Source: Stenurella melanura
Lineage: Eukaryota > Arthropoda > Insecta > Coleoptera > Cerambycidae
NCBI GenBank assembly: GCA_963583905.1
Contig: OY757318.1
Location: 83,136,142-83,200,141, forward strand
DNA: 64,000 nt
Reading direction: 5' to 3'
Under the pieces are notes generated by a model that did not search any database, was not told the origin of the DNA, and was given only the letters and a program-made list of their open reading frames with translations. Below, piece by piece: positions 1 through 10,810 of this stretch (the first letter of the stretch is position 1; each line of letters opens with the position of its first letter). Both the position numbers and the translations under genes were made by a program.

Positions 1-1084
1 GAAGTAATTACACTTTTTATAATGCACAACTGTAAATAAAACAACCAACAAATCAATCATTTATTCATGAATCTAAATCTATTTGAATATTTTCCAAGAT
101 CGCAATCTAAAGTAATGTCAAATTCGTGTAGATTTAGGCCCATCTGAGCTTTGGTGGTCTAGTATATAACTACGTTTATTTCAAAAACAAAATAAAGTAT
201 TTCCAGGCGCTAAAAGCGCTGAAAAAGCTGGCAGATTTTGATTTTGAATGCTTTTATTTTCATGATTTATCATAATTATATTTACACTGGCGCACCGCCA
301 TCAACACGTACTATTTGCATATTTATATTTACATTTCTAAAATTATTGCGAACATATTAAAGATTATCTTTATTAAAATTCATTAATAAATACGATCTAA
401 ATAAATACCATCTAAAAATAGGATTGTTTTCTTTAAATACACCAGTGCAGGATGCAACTGCACTGCACTTGAATTTTATCGAGCGAATACCGAGTGATTG
501 TAAATGAGCATGCAAGAACTCATCAGCGAATGGAATAATTTCCTATTCACAACAGCTTGACATACGTTTTGAGATTTAGGTAATGTTCTAGTTGCCTTCC
601 TGCGTGTATACATAGCCTCATATACACCACAAAATGCATCTGGAAAATTCTATGAGGGTTCATAACTTTCTCGTGCGGTATCTAGAATAATGTAGCAAAG
701 TTTCGATCCGTCCTCTGCAAATTTTCAGCTTCTAGAAAAGTCGTACTGCTAATGTCCCAGAAATGGCACACACCTTCCAAAATGACCGTCTGTCCGTCCT
801 TGCGTCTGTCTGTCCGTTACTTTCCATGTAAGCACGATAATTCAAAATAGAAAAGACCTGTTGTATTGACATTTTGAAGAGTAAATAAGAGCTCAAGGAA
901 GAATAGTATCCTGAGTTTTCAAGATATGAGTCTTAAGTTTGGAGGGGTAATATATACCAAAAACGGGAAATTTGTCATAATTTGACACTTTTCCATCAGT
1001 TCCGGTTTCCCTGGAAATGACGCCAATTTTGAAATATTAAACGGAATACCCTGTATATTTTATATTATTGGTTTCCAGAGACGG
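1..1084. other. Unclassified AT-rich DNA
   Basis: No coding exon is recognised. A pyrimidine-rich stretch with repeated CTGTC/TCTGT words lies near 786-825, resembling the short GACAGACAG runs at 2865-2890. Text near 940-1060 has the look of old transposon sequence, but no end pair was found. Confidence 0.4.
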
Positions 1085-1330
1085 TTTTAAGTACGACTAC
1101 GTACTTTTTTAGTGGATAATGATTAGAATATCGGGATAATACACTTATTAAGTAAATATGCCGTAAAAATTGAATAAAACTAGATTCAAAACATTTATTT
1201 TGTCAATAAGACAACGCTACAAGTAAAGAAGTGTGCTAATCTAGTTTTATTCAATTTCCACCACATGCTTACTTGATAAGCGTATTTTCTCGATATTTTA
1301 ATAATTATCCACCAAAGAACTTGTGTATTC
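1085..1330. mobile_element. Small palindromic MITE
   Basis: The arms at about 1115-1190 and 1230-1315 are imperfect reverse complements; both contain the words ATAATNATTA and CTAGTTTTATTCAAT in opposite orientation. The ~245-bp size and lack of coding sequence fit a non-autonomous foldback MITE. Exact ends and target duplication are not certain. Confidence 0.55.
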
Positions 1331-1489
1331 GGGTTAATATCAAACCGATTTTCGATTTAAAGATACCAATGGATCTGTCGAGAAAATAAGTATTTAACTA
1401 CTAGGTGTCTAAAAGATGTTGCCATTTGAAAAAATTGACATAATTACATCCTCAATTTTTTTCGCAATAATAAAGGCCCAACTTGCGGA

Positions 1490-3075
1490 GATAAAACGAA
1501 AAACCGCTGCCTAAGGAATCACTACTTCCACATCCAGATTTTTCATCCAAGTCACTTTAAAGGAAACATCTTGACTATAATTGCACTCTAGTATGTGGAA
1601 ATTATTGGTCATAGAATTTTAATAATATTTGGGGCAGATGTCATAGAAAAGTTTGAGGAGTTGGTTTCTACCATATACGTTAAAAATGAAGTTTCTAGTT
1701 TACCCTACTTATTTTCCACTATTCACAACCTACCACCTACCACCCCTTCAATGGAGTCATCTCAATCAGATGTCACTACAATACATACGTGTGCTAACTT
1801 TCAAGTGAATATCTCAATTTTATGTTATCAATCCCATTAATAACGAAGCAGGAGGTGGTGGAGTTTGAAAAATATTAGAAAGAAATCTGAGGCCTTGGTT
1901 TCTAGTATATACACCGAATCCCAAATTTCTGTACTCTTACCAGCTTGATTTACTTATTTGCCCCTAGTTACTCCTATTAACCCCAACCCTTCTTCCGAAT
2001 CATCTCAAAATATAATCTAGTTCCAGATGTCGTTATAATACATACGTCTTCCAAATTACAAGTATCACAATTTCATTTTATCAACCCCTTTAATAATGTA
2101 GTAAGGGTAGTGGAAGGGTTGAAAAATATTATTAAAAAATCTGGGGCCTTGGCTTCTAGGATATACACCGAATTTCAAGTTGCAGTACTCTTACCAGCTT
2201 GCTTTACTTGTTTTTCCCTATTTGCTTCTACTTACCCCCACTCCTTCAACGCAATCGCTTCAAAATATAATCTAGTTCCAGATGTCATTATAATACATAT
2301 GCGTAGTAAATTTCATGTGAATATCTCAATTTTATTTTATCAACCCCTTGAATAATGGATTAGGGGTGGTGGGGGGCTGAAATATATTATTAAAAAATCT
2401 GAGACCTTGGCTTCTAGTACATACACCGAATTTCAAGTTTCTGTACTCATACCAGCTTGCTTTACTTATTTCCCCCTATTTACCCCTAAATAACCCCTAA
2501 CCCTTCAACGGAATCATCTCAAAATATAATCTAATTCCAGACGTCGTTATAATACATACGTGTACGAAATTTCAAACGAATATCTTAACTTTATTTTATT
2601 AACCCCATTAATAAGGGGTGGTGGGGGGTTGAAAAATATTATGAAAAAATCTGAGACCTTAACTTCTAGTACATACACCGAATTTCAAGTTTCTGTACTC
2701 TTACAAGCTTGCTTTAGAATTTTCCCCTATTTAACCCCCAACCCTTCACCGCATATCCTCAAAAAACAATCCAGTTCCAGATCTCGTTATAATATATACG
2801 TGTACAAAATTTCAAGTCAATATCTTAAACCGTTCCGGAGAAAACGTGCGGACAAAAAAAGTTACAGACAGACTGACAGACAGACAGAAATTTTTTTTTC
2901 TCTCAAATTTAAAATCTCGACGTTTCATGACATTCTAAACCTATTTCACGAATAAAAATTTTTGAAAATTTTTTTGCGATTACTATACTTGCAATCCACT
3001 ACGTGGATGTGGAAGTAAAATTATATCTCTTAGGGTATAGCGATTCCTAATGGCGACAGGGGGCTACAACTTGAG
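1490..3075. mobile_element. DNA element with inverted ends and internal tandem repeats
   Basis: The sequence CTACTTCCACATCC near 1525 reappears inverted near 3005 (GGATGTGGAAGTA), and the GGAATC words around each also mirror one another, giving loose terminal inverted repeats. Between them lie about five tandem units of ~255 bp, then a GACAGACAG-rich stretch. There is no recognisable transposase. It is probably a non-autonomous DNA element whose interior has expanded as a satellite. Confidence 0.5.
1595..2850. repeat. Tandem repeat, ~255-bp period, about five diverged copies
   Basis: The landmark GGTGG..GTTTGAAAAATATTA occurs near 1857, 2108, 2368 and 2620, and a degenerate copy starts near 1595. 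Each unit also holds ATACACCGAATTTCAAG and ACCCCTAACCCTTC. Open frames of 81-131 codons across the array follow the repeat and are not considered genes. Confidence 0.75.
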
Positions 3076-3285
3076 GAAAATATGTATTTTCCTATTGTCG
3101 ATCTACTGACATCGAATTAGGCCTAGAAACTTCTAGGATCATTCTACCTACTTATTCTGCTACACTCTTTGAATTGGAATTTTACCGCCAAAAACACCAC
3201 GTCATTAATATGACTGGATGGGCGCACTATTAATATCATCAATCCTATACAAACATGTTATTTTGTATAGTTTCAACATTTTATA

Positions 3286-3425
3286 ATGAATAATAAGTGG
3301 TATTTAGTGCCAGGATGCAAAAATACATCAAAAATGTACCTGGAAAAGTTTTCGTGGCAGTACCAAAACAAAAACAGCGTTAAATAAAGTGGATTAAAGC
3401 TGCTATATAAACGTTATCTACCTAC
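3286..3425 (+). pseudogene. THAP-like zinc-finger N-terminus, broken
   Basis: From the ATG at 3286 the frame reads MNNKWYLVPGCKNTSK. After a one-frame shift it continues with PGKVFVAVPKQKQ, then a stop, then a WIKAA-like stretch. The order W-x-VPGC-x-NTS ... P-x-K-x-F-x-x-VP ... W matches the first half of THAP-type C2CH fingers found in many insect transposon-derived genes. A frameshift and a stop show it is not functional as read. Just upstream is CACCACGTCATT, a half-match to the TGACGTCA boxes at 14.47 and 15.54 kb. The family assignment is by eye. Confidence 0.45.
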
Positions 3426-3429
3426 AATA

Positions 3430-4100
3430 ACAATAGTATTTTACTGCTGCGATGATAATTTGAAAGTTAGTTATGTAAAGCTTCATAATTACGTGAGTAT
3501 TTTGCTGAAATATTAAAACTCTATCTAGCCAATGCTCAAGAGCTTGTAAGCTAGAAGCTTTTATGACAGAGTTCTATGTCCAGAAGGGGTGCACGGGGTG
3601 TATCAACCCCTTCGGGAGAATTGTTCCCCATTCATACTTCGTTCCATAATGATGCTTATTCATAAATTTACCTTATTGAAGGGATGTTTTTGTCCCTACA
3701 CAAAAATTGAAGGGTAAAGAAATTTTTTTGACCTCGGAAGTTTTTTTGTGTGTGGCTGTGTAATTATTGCATTAGAATTATTAAATGTTTTATCTTCCTT
3801 GATTATAAAACCCAAGGACATATACGCAGATGAAATTATTTTTCCAGATGCCCCTAGGTATGTTGTGCTGGCATTTTTACCTTGACATCACGTTACTAAG
3901 AGGAAAATATTACACCCCTGCAAATCATGTCAAAATTAGTTATTTTTGATAAAAAGAGTGACAAAACAAATGCTTTAATTGCAATTAATTCGCCAATGAA
4001 GATAATTGCACATATATAAACCCGTTTTTAAAATAACCACTTATAGATTTTTAAATTTTACAGTCTATAAAATATTTCCCCTTCTTTTTACTATTTCATG
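3430..4100. other. No gene seen; fragment of a MITE
   Basis: Positions about 3845-3925 contain TTACCTTGACATCAC and a Pyr-rich ATTACACCCC motif shared with the palindromic MITE at 29239-29573, so a truncated relative probably lies here. Nothing else is recognised. Confidence 0.4.
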
Positions 4101-4109
4101 TTTCAGTTA

Positions 4110-4405
4110 GTACGGCATAATTTGATGTGTCTTGTCGTAAAACAGATAGTTTCTAGATAGAGATAGAGTTCTTTTTCTATAATAATAAAGCTAAAAGCAT
4201 CATGCGTCTTTTCAAATAGTTGTATCGCGGTCCATATTTATCGCCGATACATAATCGTAAGACAATTTTATTACACAAAACTACAACTCATAAACTACCA
4301 TTTATAAAGATAGTTACTACATCAGCATCTTGGATAGCGTTTGTTTTATTTAACAAACTGCTAAATAAAACCCCTTTGTAGATTGGCGCCCAACGTTGGG
4401 CCCTA
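4110..4405 (+). mobile_element. LTR retrotransposon fragment: LTR end plus primer-binding site
   Basis: At 4384-4401 the sequence TTGGCGCCCAACGTTGGGC is almost the complement of the 3' end of tRNA-Lys (canonical site TGGCGCCCAACGTGGGGC). It is preceded by AATAAA signals at about 4340-4375, as expected for the end of an LTR. This is the classic LTR-PBS junction of Gypsy-class elements that use tRNA-Lys. No gag or pol follows, so only a 5' fragment remains. The left LTR boundary is a guess. Confidence 0.45.
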
Positions 4406-5260
4406 CGAGACCTAAGCGAATTATTGTACTGCAAATCCGCTTAAAATTTTCATATTGACCATGTGGACGTATAGTATAAAGGACGTCTACTTAATACACA
4501 TTATAAAAAATTGGGATTCTGCGGAGATCAGAAAGAAAAGTATACATAAATATTTTCCTTTATAATTATAATTATTTTAGATAACGCTCATTCACAAAAA
4601 CGATTCAAAACCTTTACTAAAAGAATCAGAGGAGGCGGCCAGGGAAATCAGTACACACTTTACGTGGATCACCCTGTACAGCTGGTACTTAATCCTCTTG
4701 TTCCAAGAGGGGTGTATTGTATCGGTCATTTACCTATATACCATGAATTTATCATGAAGGCCAATTAATATCTAAGCGAGTGATGTCGAAATTATGTTTT
4801 AATGACTGTTTTTGTTTTTCAGTATTTTGGTGAGACAGTGCTCGCATACATGGAGTTCCATTTGGACAGCTCAGAATATTGCCAAGCCCAACACAAATAA
4901 GTTAATAAAAAGAATATTAATTAAACCATTGAACTTAGTCATTTACATCATTGCCATAATTATTGGATTTACCTCATCAAAAGCCAAATAAGTACGTTGC
5001 AATTTTAAATTTATCAGTTAATATAACTGTAATAATAAATGTTTATTTTAGTTCTGCTCTTCCCTTAAATTTGCTGAAGCATATCAACTTAGTGTAAATA
5101 AATAACAATTAAAAAAAAGTTCTAACCTTCTTTTAAAAAGACTGAATTTCTTTTCACCCTCTAACCAACACTTTTACTTTTGACAAATTATTTGGTAAAT
5201 ATTTTGGAGATTCTCCTAAATAAGTGTGATATTCTAAATTAACTTGTGTGTTAACGGGGA
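4406..5260. other. Sequence upstream of the PRL-1 exon
   Basis: No coding exon is recognised. A pyrimidine tract ending in TTTTTCAG at about 4813-4821 could be an acceptor for a 5' untranslated exon. This is only a possibility. Confidence 0.3.
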
Positions 5261-5416
5261 ATGAATCATACTTCTCAAGGACAAGCCGCAGGACCTATAA
5301 CAGCAGCCATGCGTCAAAAGGACATAAGGCCAGCTCCTGCTGAGATCGAGTACAAAGGATTCAAATTCCTCATCACCGATAGGCCTTCCGACCAGAACAT
5401 CCATGCCTATATTCAG
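5261..5416 (+). CDS. PRL-1: PRL-1 / PTP4A phosphatase, first coding exon
   Basis: This exon encodes 52 residues. From residue 17 (MRQKD..RPAPAEIEYK) to residue 52 (..DQNIHAYIQ) it matches the conserved start of PRL phosphatases, including the FLITDRPSD block just before the first helix. PRLs are small, prenylated dual-specificity tyrosine phosphatases acting at membranes, about 170 residues long; the catalytic C-x5-R loop is encoded further downstream and is not here. The exon ends CAG and is followed by GTTAGT, a good splice donor in phase 0, close to where PRL genes commonly have an intron. The ATG at 5261 gives a 16-residue extension; the ATG at 5309 is where most relatives start, so either could be used. 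No second exon was found on the plus strand of the window. Confidence 0.85.
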
Positions 5417-5894
5417 GTTAGTAAACATATATTTATTTTACCAGTGTACACGAAAAAAAATGGCGATATTTGACCACCAAGCAAGCCGATTTGCACACTT
5501 ATAAAGGGCCTTAATAGCTCTGTAGTACTGACAAAAATTATGGAGTAATTATTGGGAAATAAGAAAATATTAATGAAGTCCAAAAAACTCGTTGAATTAT
5601 GCTAAAAACATGTTCTTTTTGTCCAAGTGAAGATTTGTCTTTAAACATTAACTTTCTTCTCACGATATCGAATTTAGTTTCTTTGACACATCGAACTGAT
5701 ATAATAAAATTTTGTTTACCTATTTCGCACATCATATAGTCGCGTCAAAGATTAACAGGATAAGAAGACGAAATAGACAAAGATCGTTCTTAACTCCAAA
5801 TTAAAGGTAACGATGTCCAACAGTAACGGTTTCCGGATTTGTCGGATATGCATTAAATAGCCTTGATGAAGATAGGTTGTCTCGTCAGAATCAG
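5417..5894 (+). other. Start of the PRL-1 intron
   Basis: It begins GTTAGTAAAC after the exon. No second PRL-1 exon and no repeat were recognised in this stretch. Confidence 0.5.
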
Positions 5895-8890
5895 CAAATT
5901 AGGAGAGGGTCCACGCCTTCAAAAGCCGTCAAAATCGCTCCTTCCAGCAAGGTAAATAAATTTTGAAGTCGCATGTCGAAAGAACGTCCTAATGGGCATC
6001 AGAAATGGCTTGTTGGACTTTTGTTGGCGCTTACACAACTTCTCCACAAGAAAAAAAGATGGCGGAACGTTATTTCAAGAATCTGTGTTTTTAAACTTAT
6101 ACCTCTCGCTAGAAAATTAATTGCGTGCGATATTGATCTGATTTTTTATATTTATATACTACTGACATGAGCGCATATGTCTGTACTGATAGAATTTCAA
6201 AATCACCTTTTTTCTATATAAATCCTAAATCACAGGAACGAAATTTCTTTGAAATTTCGATGTGCGAGCAACTGTATTAAATGCTTAATTTCTTTATATA
6301 TTATATGCGAATGAACTATGGTCCAAACATCAAAAAACTTTTTGCAAAAAAAATTTGCCCCATATCTTTTTTGAGTTACTTTTTCCATAATTTAGATCCG
6401 TGACAATCCTACTATTAGCATGCGGCTATTATCTGATGTACTGCTATCTGGTTAATTGTAATGCATCAAAATAGTAAGCCAATACATTTTTGATATTGTG
6501 TTATTATTATTTATAATTTTACAAAAATATTAATATGTAAAATGAAACTCATTTGGCAGAGGATTTATTAGATCTATAGGTTATGATGGTGTTATATATG
6601 GAGATATTATTTATTAAGTATACCATCATTATACAATATAGAAATAAAATAAAAATAGAAACACGTACACAAAGCGTGTAATTTATAAGTAGTAATAATA
6701 ATAATAATACGTAATTATACACAGCTTACTAAGCATCGACAAAGCGCTATACCATTGCTAGTAAGAATCACTGTCTGTTAAACACGGCTCTGTATTATTC
6801 CTGCCCATAAAACAATTGTTAGGAAAGGCTGCACACGATCCACATGCACATGCAACAGAACATCATGTGCACGTACATTTTTAATCACACTCTACTTTAC
6901 AATGCCACTTTTTGTTTTTTTTTAGAACCACTTGTGGTTTATTGTCATCATTTGTGGTCTTATTTGGTTGTTCTCTATCGGATATCCAAATTATCTGGGA
7001 GAGTATGATGTGTTTTCTTAACCGCTTTTCAAGTCACCGAGGTAATTTGTTTAAAATACAGGATTTTGTGTTTAGAAGAATCTAAACCAGTTCTTGTGAA
7101 TAATTTTTACAATTAAAATTATTTCGCAGTAAGCAGGGTTTGACCCTGCTTCGCTAGGTACTTCATTTGCAAGCTAAGCCAAGCATACTAAACTACTGGA
7201 CTTAACGACCGTTTTAAATGCAGTAAGTAAGCTCTCTTATAGGACGTAGCGAACGTAAGTCTAATAACTTTATGGAAAATAAATGCTGCCTTAGTGAATC
7301 TAAGAATTTAAACTTACTATGATAATACAGATTCACATAGGACTTATCTTCAATCACATGATCACCAATTGCATCGCAGTTATCTCCAAGATTAATCAAA
7401 CTGCTTAGGTGGCCTGTTTGCTTTAAGGCAACTATAACTGCTCACCTTTTCCCCTTCGGAAATGATACAATACACAGACTACCCATAAAGTTTTTACAAT
7501 ATTTTCTCCTTCATATTTTTCACCTAATTGTTTATTGATTTCGTGAATACTCTAAAATATCTTTTGTTGTCGTATCCCCACACAACTTTTGTAGTTTTTC
7601 TATTTTGGAAAAATTAAAGATACCTTACGTAAATATTATTGTGCTTGTTCATGATTGCACTTCAAATTTTATGCTAGGCAGGAGGAATCCAAGTTCACAT
7701 TGTTGGGCAACATTTGTCCTCATTTACACCAATATTCAGAAATGTATTTTAGATTATTTGCTTTATGTTTGATATTATGTATAACGTTATTCCAGTTTGG
7801 ACTGGTAATTGTGTCTGTTATGGTGAATGCATAGGATTCTGATGTTTTCTTAAGTCATACCATAAATCAGAAGTTTCGGTCAATTTTTATTTTTTAAACT
7901 CAATTTATTAAAACTTATTAACGATTTCGTTCTATATTTGCAAGTTTAGATATACTGGTCTAAACCAATATGATGCAACTCAAAATTTCATAAGCAAATT
8001 GGACGTACTTCAAAGTTTCCTTCTTAAATCCTTTCCTCATCAATAAACCATTATTTTTGCATCTGCCTCATAGAATTAAATCCAAAAATAGAATGAGAAT
8101 ATTTAAAAAACAAGAAGTGCTGAGATTAGCGGCATAAAATGTCAAATATCTCAAGAGGAGCGTATACATAGTACATGTAACAAATTACATCATAATTTAA
8201 AACCACGTATTTATTGCACCAAAATAATTGTCTAATAATTTTCAGACAATGAGTGATCTAAATCAAATTAGATATTAGACTAATATGTATCTATCCACAA
8301 TTGCACAGAACGAGCCCTGCCGTAGCGTCACGTTGCGTGCTATCATAATAAGACATTATTACGGTCGAATTTAAAAATCCGTATCTCGAAAACTATATAA
8401 GATATCAGGCAAATTTTTTTTGATAAAACTTTTTTGATCTTAAGACCATATTTCCTTCGCATGTAATATATACAAAATTCGAACACTTAATATAGTTGCC
8501 CACACGTCGAAATTTCAAACACACAAAATTTGTTCATGTGATTTGGGATTTATTTAGAAAAAAAACCGTGAGTGATTTTGAAGGTGTAGTAGTACAAATA
8601 GATGCGCTCGTGTCTGTAGTATATAGATATAAAAAATCAGATCGATATCGCAAGTAGTTAATTTTTTAGCAAGAGATAAATGTTTAAAAACACAACTTGT
8701 TGAAATAACATTCGGCCATGTTTCTTTCTTGTGGAGAAGTTGCGCAAGTGACAACAAACGTCCAACAAGCCATTTCTGATGCCCCTAAGGACCCTCTTCC
8801 TGAATTCGTTCCCAAAAATCATTTACCTTGTTGGAATGGGGTTCAATTTTTAAAGCTTTGGACCCTTTACCAAATGCTACATCACGTGTG
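5895..8890. mobile_element. DNA element with ~450-500-bp inverted ends
   Basis: The left arm (about 5895-6400) and the right arm (about 8390-8890) are diverged reverse complements. For example, CATCAGAAATGGCTTGTTGG near 5998 reappears inverted near 8765, and the GATCTGATTTTTTATAT block near 6135 reappears inverted near 8630. Both arms carry AGCAAGGTAAAT or AACAAGGTAAAT, which looks like an exon end with a donor, so the arms may come from a gene-bearing transposon. The ~2 kb interior has no recognisable transposase; the minus-strand frame at 7214-7399 is not recognised. Confidence 0.6.
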
Positions 8891-9787
8891 ACTATTTCTA
8901 TATTTTATAAAATAAATAAATTAGAAAAAAGTTTCAAGATTATTCTATAAATGTAATTATATACTAATTAAATAGATACCTAATATATGAAGGTCTAAAT
9001 TCTTGAGGCTTCGTGTGACTCAGATTATATTATTTGTATTGCATGTTGTGGGTATATTAATGACGGGGTTTTAATGCCTTTAATGTTCATCAATAAGATG
9101 GCTAAAATAACATGTTTTTCTACTCCAGAAAAATTTTCTTGCACCTTTTAAGGCTTTCCACGCTACACTATTAAACGCGTTGTTACGTAGAAAAACGTTA
9201 AAAATAAAATACGAAAATCTCAACCACATGAGGAAGGATTTTTTAAAAGAATGGGTGCAACCAATTTAAATGATCCAAGTAAGTGTGTAAAGAGGCTTGC
9301 TGGTGTCGTTAAATACCACATTTCTTCGATATTTTAGGCGGAGCCCGGGAGTATGACCTCCATATCACCCCTGTTCTTATCCTGAATAGCGTGATTTAGA
9401 TAGTATATAGCCCATTCATCAGCGCCAACACAATATAATTTTCTGCAAGGTTGCCAACTTAATAACTCAATTTCTGTTCCCATTTAATTAATGACACGGT
9501 TTAATAAAATAAGAGTGATAGTGGGGTCAAAGAATAATAATGTTTTTAAGATTGCATTTCGAGAGATAAAAGGGAAATATTTATTATTTTTGGTCTTAAC
9601 TTTTTTCTTACAAACACATATTGCTTAAAATCTAAATAAATACTTAGAGTATTGTAAAAGGAGCTGGAGGCAAAATTGCTCAATGTGTTATTCGGTAATA
9701 TGGCCTAAAGAAATACTCCTGTTGGTTCTTGAGATATTGGAAGAAAATCAAATAATGAGTTTTTAATTTTCGAAGATTTGAGCTTAA
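8891..9787. other. Unclassified AT-rich DNA
   Basis: No gene is recognised. The phrase AAATATTTATTATTTTTGG near 9578 repeats the interior of the MITE that follows, suggesting a partial older copy. Confidence 0.4.
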
Positions 9788-10164
9788 GAAAGAGACATCC
9801 GATAGAGAAATATTTATTATTTTTGGCCATAACTTTTTTTTCTTAGTACGTAGATTTAAAATAACTATAAGATTACCTAAGTAGAACCATAACGAGACTA
9901 CTACTTTTAATTTTCACTCAATAATTTCAGTGGTTTGCAAAATAGCTAGATTTAAATTTAAAAATTATGTTATTCTTCCTATTTTGTAGTTTTAAATCTA
10001 GCTATTTTGCAAACCACTGAAATTATTGAGTGAAAATTCATAGTAATAGTCTTGTTATGGTTCTACTTACTTAGGTGCTCTTCTAGTTTTTTTAAATATA
10101 CGTACTAGGAAATACAAGTTATGGGCAAAAATAATAAATATTTCCCCATCGGATGTCTCCTTCT
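9788..10164. mobile_element. Foldback MITE, ~375 bp
   Basis: The ends GAGACATCCGAT and ATCGGATGTCTC are inverted, and almost the whole element pairs with itself: AAATAGCTAGATTTAAA near 9940 and TTTAAATCTAGCTATTT near 9992, and CCTAAGTAGAACCATAAC near 9880 against GTTATGGTTCTACTTACTTAGG near 10056. The loop is only ~25 bp, so the transcript would form one long hairpin. Confidence 0.8.
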
Positions 10165-10810
10165 AAGGGACTGGCCACCTTAATATAAATCGAAGAATAC
10201 TTTCTCGGAACACCTTACAATGCTAATCCAAGGTTGACTGGAAAAAACCACACTAGAAAAAACCAGGGGGATTTAACCTGTGTTCTGTGGGCTGGTCAAT
10301 TGTTTTTAAAAGGTTTCCATTTTAAGAAATGATTTTTTAAAATAAATTCACAATAACTGTTTTATACCCTATTACAAAACTTTCATTAAATAATATAAAC
10401 AAAAACGCAGCTACAAATATAAACGTATAAAACAAATATCCATATATAATAAACAATAACAATAAATAATAAAATATATTCAAAAAATAAAAATAAGTGA
10501 ACATAACAAAGACTTTAACTTATTCAAAAATAAAACATAAACGTACCTTAGGTACTGCATATTAAAGTAAATAAAAAATTATGTCGTAGAAAAAAGAGCT
10601 ATAATTTTTTATTTATTCGTTTATTTGTAGTTTTTAAAATGTTCTTAATATTTATCAACTATTTCAGCATTTGCAGGAGGGCATTTGATACTTAACATTT
10701 TGTATACAGCCACAAGCTTTGAAGTAGTGCCCATTCCTAGTTTATTCCGTAATTTTTTATTGGATAGACTAAAATTAGAAAATGTGTCAAAATTGAGGCA
10801 GACCATGTAC
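10165..10810. other. Unclassified AT-rich DNA
   Basis: No gene or paired repeat is recognised. Confidence 0.4.

Noticed and set aside
1595..2955. Three open frames of 81-131 codons
   Set aside because: They follow the 255-bp tandem repeat and change content with each copy; no protein family.
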